A DNA stretch of 64,000 nt from Grifola frondosa (Eukaryota > Basidiomycota > Agaricomycetes > Polyporales > Grifolaceae): the NCBI GenBank assembly GCA_001683735.1, contig LUGG01000024.1:310001-374000 (forward strand), written 5' to 3'. Positions 20,453-30,384 of this stretch are shown here, in pieces. The number at the start of each line of letters is the position of its first letter. Position 1 is the first letter of the stretch. Both the position numbers and the translations under genes were made by a program. The notes under the pieces are model-generated. The model worked only from the letters and a program-made list of their open reading frames with translations, had not been told where the DNA came from and did no database searches.

Positions 20453-20946
20453 TGTCATGTCAGTAGTACGTCTGAGATGCGCCACAGACAATAATTGTGA
20501 CATCGCATTGATGTGTGGAGTCGTGTGGTGTAGCTAAATTGGTTATGGAAGTGATTTGAGACTGGGCAAAAGTCGAAAAGACTGGGATCAATGTTCTACA
20601 CATGTGATCCATCAGGTAGATGCCTGTAGGACATCGAACAATTGGATCGCAAGTGTTTTTGATATGTCACATGTCACCATGAGGTCATTTTGAATGGTAG
20701 GATTACGCATCATGTGAATTTTGGGTGTAGAAGTAGTGGGACCTTTGATAGTCAATGTTCGATCAATCGCATGTTGCAGTGAAGCCGGAGAATATTGTGC
20801 AAGTGACCTGCGATGACATAATTGCAGGTTTGATCCTACCAGAATAGTAGTCTGGGAGATCATCAGCTGTTCGAAATGCGAAAATAATTTGATTCGCATA
20901 TCTGAGGCCATTGTATCGCATGGTGAGGAGCGATAAATACTGTAAT
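20453..20946. other. No recognisable gene
   Basis: AT-rich sequence between the displaced arm tip and the unassigned minus-strand gene. CpG-poor, with no domain or clear repeat end seen. Confidence 0.4.
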
Positions 20947-22492
20947 TCAACAGCTCATGAGAATTCTGTAGACTCTAAGATGGATCTTTACACATACTTG
21001 CACCAGTTGCACTGCCACTTTCAGGTTGGGTTGTCTTTTTGTGTGATGGCTGTTGGCATAAAGTGCATGAATGCCCATTCTGCTTTGCGTGCATTTTATC
21101 CTGCTTTTGGGTAACCTCCTCCACATCACTGGGTCAGTTAGCACCTCCGGCTCCAACTCAGTGTTCTGTGGCTCATTTGCAGACTATATTGTAAGCAATA
21201 TTAGAATTAATATATTATAGTTTGGGAAGCTTACCTTTAATTTGCAAGACCATTTGATACCTTTTGAATTGGTTTCTGTCACAGAAGCTTTCTTTGCACC
21301 TGTTTCCTATTGTTGATGTTAGAAATGCAATTATTAGACATATAGTTATTATCTACCTTTCCTGTTTCGAGAATCTGAATGGCAAGTCTTGCAATTGCAT
21401 TTTGGTCAGGATCCTTGAAATCTGAATCATGAGTCCGTTCGCCTGCAATTAATGAACAGTAAGCTTTTAAATCATTAATTTCTTTTGAATCATAGTGTTG
21501 CCATGGCTTAGTCACACCTGTTTCAGCTTTTTAGATATTCTGACATGAATTTTGCAGATAATGACATGGTCTTAATTGAAATTAATACAATAGTATGTAT
21601 ATGTATTTGAATGTAACACCAGCATTTGCATAATTATCTTTGATATGTTTCAATTTCAGTTACATTGGTAAATAAAAAAAAGCTGACTAAAAAGTCGGAC
21701 TTTGCAATCAGCTTTTTGACTATATCTTCATCAATATGAGGTATAACATTTTGATATTTGGCAAGTGTATGCGGCTATATATAGGCTACGAAATGAATAT
21801 AAGATCACTATGATATCTGAAAAACTGCCCAAGTTATGAGTCATATATCATTTAGGCCTGACTTAGCTGCAGCAACACTATTGAATCATATCTGTTCTGC
21901 ATTCACCAAGCACTAATTGGTCCTTCAGTTGTCTGAAGGCCATGACCAGTGCAGCAACACCATCCTGACTTGTGCTTGCAGTGAGAGTGGCTTCATGCAC
22001 CGTTGAAGTGTTTGTTTGTCCACTTAACATGGAGAGCAAAGTGTATATCCTATTTTGAAAAGTTATTCTTTGATCCACACTGCTGAGGTGACTGACTTAC
22101 ATGGGCTAACCCATTTAATCAGACTATAACATTCTCGGCAAGCAAAAACAGCCCATTGTGTAGCTCTATTCCTGGAAGCTTGGAGAAATAAAGGAAAAAA
22201 TTGTACACTACAATAAGGCCATACTCTCCTCTGCATACAAGGCTTTGTTGTTCCTCATCAGAAACCTGGAAAGTTCAGACCATGCTCGATCCACTGAGAA
22301 GTAGGGTCCTTCATCCACATCCACATCATAATCTCCGAAGTTTTGAGCAATAGGACCATCCAAAGTGCCACTCGGACATGATGGTGGGAGTGCATTAATC
22401 AGAAGCTTGAGATTGTCGAGTTTCGCCTGCAATTGGGTCCTTTGCAATTCTAGACCAGAATCAGACATAGCCACAATGACAAAAATGGACAC
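20947..22492 (-). pseudogene. Unassigned multi-exon gene, interrupted by a MITE
   Basis: Minus-strand coding-like pieces: an N-terminal exon from 22468 or 22492 (SDSGLELQRTQLQAKLDNLK... with FSVDRAWSELSRFLMRNNKA), a middle piece 22078-21889 (TASTSQDGVAALVMAFRQLK), then 21481-21357 (KEINDLKAYCSLIAGERTHD), 21307-21235 and 21181-20947, separated by plausible GT...AG introns. The second MITE copy sits between the second and third pieces, and even after removing it the two sides are one base out of frame. I do not recognise the family; a transposon-borne gene is likely from the surroundings. Probably inactive. Confidence 0.45.
21493..21880. mobile_element. hAT-type MITE, copy 2 (388 bp)
   Basis: Same family as 16149-16529 (inverted ends TAGTGTTGCCATGG... 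and ...CTGCAGCAACACTA), flanked by the 8-bp target duplication TTGAATCA (21485-21492 and 21881-21888). It interrupts the unassigned gene on the minus strand. The two copies have diverged by scattered substitutions, so they are not very recent. Confidence 0.85.
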
Positions 22493-23171
22493 ACTTCAGA
22501 TTTACATAACAGCTCACAGATGCACCAATAAACTGTACACTTTTACGAGATTTGAGTCTCCGACCAGCCACCAGTTCAAAATCATCATACTCACTAATAT
22601 TACGAATAAATACGAGGGGCCTATTATAATATAATAGTATTCTATGTAATTGGGTGCTTGTGAACGATTATAATAAAGAGACCGTCCGTATTTAATCGTA
22701 ATCTTGCATATAATCATATTAATATTCAAATATAATAATAATCTTGCAGAGCACTAGTTTTGATGGCACTCCTCATGGTTAATATGTCCTGCCTTGCGAT
22801 CACAACATGACAAGTCAGAGTTGTGTTCCAAACACTGCAGACGCACTTGGACTTTGTGGAAACCAGGGCCTTGGCAAGGCCTGATCCATTGGATGGCATG
22901 GAGCAGCTTCTCAGATAGACTGATAGGGGTGTGACTGGCATTGGCTGTTGTCGGAGGTGACTGTTGGAAGCATACATGGCTTACTCGTTTTGGCTGTATC
23001 CGGAATCACATTGAAATAACTTGGCTTCCATATGATCATCAAAACAGGTGCACATGGTTGCATCAGAATTCGTAAATGTCAATCTCGTGTAATCCAAACA
23101 CCGGGCGGCGCAAAAACTCACTTTCAGTAAGGGCAGTCCCCAGTTATCGTCCTATCCTCGGATCGCGTAGA
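22493..23171. other. AT-rich sequence, no gene seen
   Basis: Contains TAATA-rich stretches at about 22600-22740 and no convincing reading frame. A coding-like piece on the minus strand at 22977-22740 has no recognisable motif. Confidence 0.4.
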
Positions 23172-23344
23172 GTTTCAGTTCGACGGATGCATCCGTCACA
23201 TAAGTCCAATGAGAAATGGATGCATTCAGCACATTACATTAATGAGTCTGTTAGGCACTTACCAGATACATCCATTGCTAAACGGATACATCTGTTCATC
23301 ACAGATGCATCCGTCTCATTGATTATATAATCTCTCAATAAAAA

Positions 23345-23428
23345 TGCAACTAGCAGGCTTGGAACCCGTGACTCTTCAAATCACATAAACACAATGTAGT
23401 ATTGAGAGTAACCATTACACCATATAAG
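23345..23428 (-). repeat. tRNA-like (SINE-type) head in left foldback arm
   Basis: On the minus strand an A-box-like TGGTGTAATGG (23422-23412) is followed about 45 bases later by a B-box-like GGGTTCCAAGCC (23367-23356), the internal polymerase III promoter layout of tRNA genes. It does not fold into a clean tRNA. Its partner is at 25304-25388. Confidence 0.5.
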
Positions 23429-25303
23429 TCATGATTTTTATTGACCTGTATATAATATGTCCTATGTTCGGAAATACATGATATGTTTTGGTTTCAGCCA
23501 CTGTATGTTCCTTGCTTTATTTCTCCCTCAATTGTCCACATATTGTCTTCACCTTGGGTGTTTCTGAAAGTGATCATTCAGTAGAACTGGAAGATATATA
23601 TATCATCTTACGTTCTTACAATAGAAACATACCATTCTGGATAGTCCTTCCAGAATGTTCTGCTGAATTTCTCCCCCAAATATTCACCAAATATCTTGGT
23701 TTCTTTGTTTTCTTGGTCACATATATTTCCTAATTTAATGTTCTGATTTTATTCAACAGAATATGTCATGAAAAATATATCATTTTTAGTATATCCAGGC
23801 TCAGCCACACTGAAATTTCTTCCCCTGCTCCTCCATCAACTCTGCATGGATTATCTTCATTTAACATTCATCTTACTCCCAGATATCTACCCTTTTATAA
23901 TCTGTGTAACACAGAAGTCCATAGAATGACACAATTTTGTTTCTTCCTGCTCTGCTGCCTGTATTCATCCCAAGTTGAGCAATGTATACTTAGCTAATTG
24001 ATGTGCATAGGATACCTTTGAATGATGGAATTTGTCCAAATAAGGTGCTTTTTATATTGAAATAATTTGTTCATTTCTCACTTCACAATGCACAAAGCAA
24101 TTCCAGAGAGGTGGTAGAAACAATTCCTCCACTGTTTTGAGATAGAATTTGACTCTGATTTTAAGCAGGTTACTGTAACTTATCTGTATCAATTGAGGCT
24201 TGAAAATGAGCTCTCAATGATCCTTATCAGAGAAGAAATGAGATACTGAAATCCTTATCAGTTTCACCAGTTGATTACACAATTTTACTATTAAATCAAA
24301 GTAAATAAAAGATCAGGTTATATTGCCCAATCGGAAAACATTATAGCTTCAAAACAAGCCCAAGGTTATAAAATTTGGTGAGGAACTGGGGAGGCAATTG
24401 ATGGATCAGTGTATCTTGCATCTGATTCACTGTACAGGTGACTTGAGCTCGGAATAGCAGCATTCAGCCACAATTGGATGTCCCAAAGGTAATCTCTTCA
24501 TATCTCAACCACTTCTTCATGGATTCTTCTAATTTTTATTGTATATTGTAGGAGTGTATTTGTAGTATGTTTTAACATGTATATGTAATTTAATAGCAGC
24601 TATAAATATTTCTAGGAAGGAAGCATTGCAAATGAGTGATTCTATTACACTGCTGTGACCACAGTGAATAACAAGAAGATGGAGGGCTTATTTTGATGGC
24701 ATAAAACACATAAACAGTGTGCAAAAGAGAAAACAAAAAGCAAGTAAATGTACACAGAGATATTGCAAGATCAGTGTGAGAACTATCACCTAGGGTTATT
24801 CTGCACATTGTAAAGTGAATATGAGCCAGATTCATTTCACATAAATGTCAGCATATTCAGACATAATGCATCTTTCAGATGATGCCTCATGCATATAGAT
24901 TGGTTGAGTATTCACTTCGCAATTTAGGGTGGATATCAACTAGTAAAGTAGGGGAAGATAAAATATTATTGCTGTATGGAGCTCTCTGTTATATAGATTA
25001 TAAAAGGCAAGATATTTAGGAGCAAGGAGAATCTTAAATGAAGATAAACTATGCAGAATTGATGGAGGAGCAGGGGAAGGAATTCTAGTGTGGCTGAGTC
25101 TGGTGACATATCAGAAATGATATATTCTTCATGGCATATTCTATTAAACAAAATTCAGAACATTACATAGGAAATATATGCGACCAAGAGAACAAAGAAA
25201 TCAAGAGATTTGGTGATTATTTGGGGGAGGAATTTAGCAGAACATTCTGGAGTGGCATGGTAAATATGGATGTTATAATGTGCGCATATCACATAAATGC
25301 AAA

Positions 25304-25388
25304 GCCTCTGTGGTGTAGTGGTTAGTTGCATGAATGTATTATGTTGATGTGTTTCAGCTGGTCCTGGGTTCAAGTCCTGCTGGTGGCA
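25304..25388 (+). repeat. tRNA-like (SINE-type) head in right foldback arm
   Basis: A-box TGGTGTAGTGG at 25311-25321 and B-box GGTTCAAGTCC at 25367-25377. An acceptor-like GCCTCTG/GGTGGC pairing is only partial and no proper anticodon arm is seen, so this is a tRNA-derived pseudogene or SINE head, not a functional tRNA. It is followed by a GCATTTTTA tail, as in the opposite arm. Confidence 0.5.
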
Positions 25389-25528
25389 TTTTTAATCATT
25401 AATTATATAATTCATACGGATGCATCCTTCTTTCATGTAGTTTGGATGCATCCTGATGCATCCATGTCTCATTGGGCTAATGTGCCGGATGCATCTGTCG
25501 AACTGAAGCTGCTCGGATCGCACCATTG

Positions 25529-25534
25529 TATAAG
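25529..25534 (+). promoter_or_regulatory. TATA box of the mini-exon peptide gene
   Basis: TATAAG 53 bases upstream of the ATG at 25582, just outside the tip of the foldback element. Spacing fits a short 5' leader. Confidence 0.5.
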
Positions 25535-25581
25535 AAGTAGTAGCAAGGTCACCTCCGCTTCTCAGTGACCACAGCCATACA

Positions 25582-26389
25582 ATGCGTACTTCACTGTTCG
25601 TCTCCGCCCTCTTGGCTTTCTCTGTCACAGCGCGCCCATTGAGCTTATTGGTAAGTACATACTCACAACATGTGGTGGAGAATTGTGGCTGACTGGACTA
25701 CGGTATTCAGCTCGACGGCCTGAGGATGGTGCACTCATCAACAACAACGTCCATCAGAAAATAAGCGGTCAGCTCCGGTGACTGTCCCTATGAATGTCGC
25801 TCACCAAGTCATGCAGGTCGTAACCCGTCCGATGGCATGCTCATTGATAATAACATTCACCAGAAGATACATGGTCAGTGTCCCACTACGCCACCAACTG
25901 TCGCATCCACTGATCCCACATCTAAGCAGAGCGTGCGCCAGAAGACGGTGCCCTCATAAATAATAATGTCCACCAGAAGGTCAGTGGTCAGTCGGCAGCG
26001 CATCCGGTTCCGACCGACGTATTGACCGCGCATTCATGCAGAACATGCAACTGGACCCGGCAAGCTCATTACACACAACATGCACCAGAAGATTGGTAGT
26101 GAGGCTTCAGCAGCTATTCCATTTTTAAGTAGAACTTACTAGTTTCCTCTCTCGCAGAGCGTGCGCCCGAAGACGGACGCTCATCCGCATAATGTGCACC
26201 AGACAATACATGGTTTGTCAGTGCTGTCTTCCCCAACACTAGTAACTCACACATCTTGTAGAGCGTGCACCAGAAGATGGTGCACTAATTAACAATAATG
26301 TTCACCAGAAGATCAAAGGTCAGTAATGTCACGCCTCCCGCTCCTGCTGACAGCACCTCACATTAAGCAACATAGATGATTTTGAATGA
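25582..26389 (+). CDS. Secreted repeat-peptide precursor made of tandem symmetric mini-exons
   Basis: Exon 1 (25582-25654) encodes a signal peptide, MRTSLFVSALLAFSVTA. With the GTACAT donor at 25655 it ends in phase 1 and joins in frame to exon 2 (25711-25767). Exons 25711-25767, 25817-25873, 25930-25986, 26042-26095, 26158-26212 and 26262-26318 are repeats of one unit. Four are exactly 57 nt, all begin after a YAG acceptor, and nearly all end G|GTCAGT or similar. Introns are 49-62 nt. Each encodes a variant of ERAPEDGALINNNVHQKISG. The 26158 unit is two bases short and contains a stop, but skipping it would keep the frame. A short last exon after 26367 or 26375 supplies the stop. A dibasic RR occurs only at the first unit, so Kex2-type processing is possible but weakly supported. 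I know of no named family for it. Confidence 0.6.
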
Positions 26390-26856
26390 AGTCGGGAGCT
26401 TGGTGGAGCTGCGCTGATCTGTCTGCCGCCTGTCTAGGCACGAGTGTAGTCTTCTTGAGCATCAATATATTGGGTCCATGTCGTTTTTGCTGATAACATC
26501 AGAAGTTGCACGTTACATGTCATTTTGATAAATTCTGAGGCTGCTGGGATATGCCAGGGACATCCGCTGTAAGTGCCCAACGCTATTGCAGAAACTGTCA
26601 ACATATCTTTAGAGCTTTCATTTGTGGATTTGACGATTCCAGTTGACGAGAAGACAGAGCGAAAGCAGCTGGAGCTCGATTCATCGCAACAACGTGATCA
26701 CTGGGCTTCAGCGAATATGTCACACTTGCACGGACCGTGATTTTTGACGCACCTCAGTCGAGCAAAGAAAGGCCCTTAGTACACAACATAGATGATTGGG
26801 ATATTATATCTGTGGCAAGTCCGAATAGGAATATATTACCAAGCAGTCCCATACAG
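26390..26856. other. Intergenic, no gene seen
   Basis: Separates the repeat-peptide gene from the convergent membrane-protein gene. It probably holds both 3' ends. Confidence 0.4.
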
Positions 26857-28687
26857 CTAAGGCTCGTAAGGAGGAAGTGTTCCCAAGACAGAGCCATTGA
26901 CAGTGGACATAGCTCTTTCTTCGCCCTGGAATTCCTGGGAATCACTTCGCGGGGAATCGATGCTACGAGGTACGACCCAGACTGAGGATGACCCAGCTAC
27001 ACTACTCGATGGTTGCAAAGCGGAGTCTGGTGCTAAGAAACGGGTTTTCGTTTGCATTCTTCTCTGTCACGACAACCGCGCGTTCCTGTTCTGGCAAGAG
27101 GACAGATTAACCTCGCGGTTCATAAGGCGGCACGACACAGGAAGTCATAACTCACCTGGGGGAAAGGGAATGACGGTAGACATTTGGCCAACGGGAGGAA
27201 TTAGTTCATCCTCATCCCGTAGGGAAGTCGGTGCTTTCGAATGACCGCCTCTTCGATTTTCTCCGTAATAGGAGAATAACAATCAAAACAAGGATGAGAA
27301 GTCCTAGTCCACCACCAACTGCGCCACCCACAATAGCACCCAGGTTGGACGTGGACTTCTGTGGCGGGGTGGTGGAGCTGGTCAAAGATGTCGAAGCAGA
27401 GACCGTAGTCGGACTCACTGTCGCATCTAATGGGATGGGCAATGAAAATGAAGATGATGACGATGACGACGAAGATGAAGATGACCGTGACGATATTGAC
27501 GCAGACGACGAAGTTGTAGATGAAGACGGTGAAGACGAAAACAAAGACGAAGACGAAGACGATGTCGATGTCGATGTTGATGTCGATGTTGATGTCGATG
27601 TCGATGTCGATGTCGATGTCGATGCCACTGAAGAGGAAGATGTGGTGGTCAAATTTTGGCTCGGGCAGTGTGCAAATGTGAGGTTGTTGTTGGCCGCCTG
27701 GTCTGTCTCCGCGCTTTCCTTGGAATAGACACTGGAGGCGTCAGTTAGAGAACATGAGATATGTGGACTCGTCTAAAGACATACTAGAACCTATAGAGAA
27801 TAGCTACTTAACATAAAGAAACTGCAATAGTAGGAAGACTACCCACCACGGTCCATCAGACCAAAAGAGATTATAGAGGAAATTGGCGAGATGTATGTTC
27901 TCGTTACAAACTGCGCTCTGAACGTTCGTTGGAAGGCTAAAAAAATCTTGTAAGTACAGCGATATAGCTGAGAATGTGCCGCAAATCAGACTGCTTACGA
28001 TTGATTTGTGTTTGGGCTACACATCGTGCCATCACTCCTAGTGAGATACATTTGATATGCACCAACGCCTGCATGCGTTATTGGCGATATGAAAGCTTTC
28101 AAGATCGTACACGTACCAGCATCAATCCCGATAGAATCCCCAGATTGTGTATCCAACTGACAACTGTACCACAAGATTCGTGAATGCATGTTCAGTCCAC
28201 GAGAAATGTGCAAATGTACATACTTCATGCAGAGCATACTCAGCGCCCAAGATACCGAGTTGCAACAGCAGTCCACTGTCAGGTGCATGCAATTCGAGCA
28301 TTAGGAGGGCCAATGGATAGATCTAATCCTTACTTTGCTGATCGTCGCAATTGTCCCCAGGGGTATTTGTTCTCATAGTCGGAACCTCATCTGAAACCCG
28401 AATAGAAACAATATCAGAGAAGGATGAGACATGTAGAACAGAATCCACCTACAATCGCGGTTACAAATTTGGCGCAGTCGTTGTACGTTATACCTGGCCC
28501 AAAATGTTGTCGAAAAATGCACAGTATTACAGGTGCCAAAGAACTCACAAGGGGACTCTCCCGCAATGCTCACATACCAATCCAATTGCGTACTCGCACA
28601 AGTGGTGTTGCCAGTGCCCGCAGTCCCTGAGATCAGAAAAGACAGTAGTGCTGCTACGTACGACCACCGTCGCAGTAGCCCGTTCAT
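26857..28687 (-). CDS. Single-pass membrane protein with Cys-rich ectodomain and Ser/Thr stalk
   Basis: About nine exons on the minus strand. Exon 1 (28687-28549) encodes a signal peptide and a TGNTTCASTQLDWY segment. Later exons give YNVQRLRQICNRD (28493-28453), GDNCDDQQ (28390-28334), CCCNSVSWALSMLC (28275-28224), 28163-28117, GAYQMYLTR (28068-27999), NFLYNLFWSDG (27936-27843) and a last large exon from 27731. The last exon carries a long Ser/Thr stalk, a Gly-rich transmembrane helix (GAIVGGAVGGGLGLLILVLIVILLL) written here as residues near 27300, and an RRKSKRR stop-transfer signal. The layout matches a conserved Agaricomycete family of unknown function, reminiscent of Mid2-type wall sensors. 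The tail continues in another frame (DEDELIPPVGQM..., then an exon ending LPPYEP at 26857), implying a one-base error near 27230. The exon 1-2 junction is also one base off. Confidence 0.7.
27561..27624. repeat. GATGTC hexanucleotide minisatellite
   Basis: About ten tandem copies of GATGTC/GATGTT, in the coding sequence of the membrane protein. On the minus strand they encode the alternating Ser-Thr part of the extracellular stalk. Length variation here would change stalk length by two residues per unit without a frameshift. Confidence 0.85.
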
Positions 28688-29373
28688 CCTCGTCAGTGGT
28701 CAGATAGTCAGGTTTGTCGAAAGGAGGGGATGGAGAAGGAGAACAGGAAGGAAGGAAATGGCACACGCGTGCCAGAGACCATTGACAGATCGAGCTTCAA
28801 ACAAGATCACTAGTCACTAGTCTCCTTTGACAGACTGACATTGATGTAGTGATGGTGCTTTGCAATAAATACCGCCCACCTCATTTTCTCGTCGCCGTCG
28901 GATATTGATTGCACAGATGAGGCCAGCACAGCCTCAGGGCCTCCTTCGTATCCGTGGCGGACTACTAGATTGTTCAGTATCATTAATGGCTCGGCGTCGG
29001 GGGCACCATATCAGGAGGTGTTACGATAGCAACTTGATCGCAAACGTCGGCCTAGATTGACGTGAGACCGATAGTACTTAGTTTAGTTCGAGTAACATAG
29101 CTTCGCACCGCCTTGATGGCATGAAGTGCAATCCACGGGTGGCTGGATTTCGAAATATTATGCCAGTCGATCGCTGAGACGTGCGACGGATAAATGGATG
29201 TTAGATTCATGCATATAAAGTGTAATGCAGATCAGATTGTTGCATTAGCGAGAATCACAGCTATCTAGTCCAAACAGCGGGAGGCGCCATCGAAAACGTA
29301 CAGACAGAAAAAAAGAATCGAGAATACAATACGGAAGATGGCGACGATGACACGGGGTATATGCGTATGCGTT
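28688..29373. other. Intergenic region, no gene seen
   Basis: Upstream of the membrane-protein gene and downstream of the PITH gene, both on the minus strand. No domain found on either strand. TATA-like TGCAATAAATA occurs near 28860. Confidence 0.4.
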
Positions 29374-30224
29374 CTATCGCGCAGTCGTTTGCTGTCCGCC
29401 AGATTTCTCGGTCAAACGATCTGTTAAAGACGCATCTGCTGCATTCGCCGCTGGAATCTCTAACTTCTGAATGCCTTCTTTGCGCTGTGTCCGACTGTCG
29501 CCTTTGAAGCCGATGTAGTACAATCGTAATGCCTCCCCGCCGACGGCATCGCTCTGAACCATATCCACTCAGCATCTGTACGCAAATAATTAATATGCAG
29601 ATTACGCACGAAGAACAGCGATAGCGAATGTATGTTGGCGAATGCCGCGCTTCGTAAGGGATATTCCATCACACCTATCTCGCCCTCAAGAAGAGATATG
29701 TTCAGTTGTGGTGTCGTTTCTTCGGCTTCCGAAAAGTCGACGATATTAGTATGATTAGCGTATATTCGTAAGTGCCGTGGTGTCATTTCGCCTCTTCCTA
29801 CGTGTTTTGTGAATACCATGCATGCACTGAATACGTATTTGAATTCATCGCCTACATACCAATTTTCAGTAAGACAGACTGTATGCGCACATTCTGAGTG
29901 AAAGGGACATGGATGATGATCTAACGAACAAGAACCGTGAGGACTAGTTGGACTGCTGCCGAAGGCGAAAGGGCGCTCACTTGGTCATCCACACCTGATT
30001 CTGCAAATTTGGTCGTATCTTCGCGTTCATTCCAAGGTTTGATGAGAGCTGGAGCATCCTCTGGTATCGTCAAATTCAGACCATGCACGCTTGGCACGTT
30101 TACGAGTGCGACCTAACAGAATGCGTGCGCAAGCTTACTTGATCTTATCTATCGAGGTATAGAGGTTAGCACGATCTGCATCCGCTAACTGGGAGGCATT
30201 AGAGTGCTCCTCAGACGAGGCCAT
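29374..30224 (-). CDS. PITH-domain protein (proteasome-interacting thioredoxin-domain type)
   Basis: Exons 30224-30139, 30112-29981, 29920-29860, 29797-29610 and 29553-29374. The product of about 215 residues has the PITH hallmarks: an N-terminal GLNLTIPEDAPALIKPW-like segment, IIHVPFTQNVRIQSVLLKIG, then TPRHLRIYANHTNIVDFSEA, EYPLRSAAFANIHSLSLFF, LRLYYIGFKGDSR and an IPAANAADA tail. PITH is the C-terminal domain of TXNL1-type proteins that bind the 26S proteasome; stand-alone PITH proteins of this size are widespread in fungi. Internal junction phases match, except the first intron: the only clear GT...AG is 26 nt and leaves the frame off by one, so the first junction is unresolved or contains an indel. 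Confidence 0.85.
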
Positions 30225-30384
30225 AGTCAATATGTACTGAGTCAACTGAGTCAAGTCATCTCATGAGTGCATTGCAATCACCGACGCTTAGTCAGCAAAA
30301 GTGCCACATCGACAAATTGCGGCGAATAGAGCACTACAGTACTGACTTCCTTTCCATCCAGTTCGCACTAACAGGAAAAATATC
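30225..30384. promoter_or_regulatory. Probable promoter region of the PITH gene
   Basis: 160 bases between the PITH gene start (minus strand) and the TIR element. It contains tandem TGAGTCAA motifs (TGACTCA/TGAGTCA type) near 30237-30253, which resemble AP-1/Gcn4-class sites. Their role here is inferred only. Confidence 0.3.

Larger units (their letters stand above)
23172..25510. mobile_element. 2.3-kb foldback element with long inverted arms
   Basis: The left arm (about 23172-24105) is the imperfect reverse complement of the right arm (about 24795-25510), with a ~0.7-kb unpaired centre. Tips match as TTCAGTTCGAC(G/A)GATGCATCC. Each arm carries, from outside in, a cluster of GGATGCATCC-type palindromes, a tRNA-like block with A and B boxes, then ~600 bases including the shared TATTTGGGGGAG and CTGCTCCTCCATCAA segments. 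No protein-coding capacity was recognised. A target-site duplication could not be identified. It is probably a non-autonomous DNA element, or two copies of a SINE-headed repeat in head-to-head arrangement. Confidence 0.65.

Noticed and set aside
25304..25388. Functional tRNA gene
   Set aside because: A and B boxes are present, but acceptor pairing is poor and no anticodon stem forms. A diverged copy sits at the mirrored position of the foldback, so it is repeat-borne.
25711..26318. CRISPR-like or plain minisatellite array
   Set aside because: Repeat units are open reading frames bounded by matched splice sites with a preserved phase, in a fungal genome. The unit boundaries coincide with splice junctions.
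27231..27728. Plus-strand 165-codon Asp/Glu/Val-rich frame
   Set aside because: It is the antisense of the Ser/Thr stalk of the membrane protein, generated by the GATGTC repeat.
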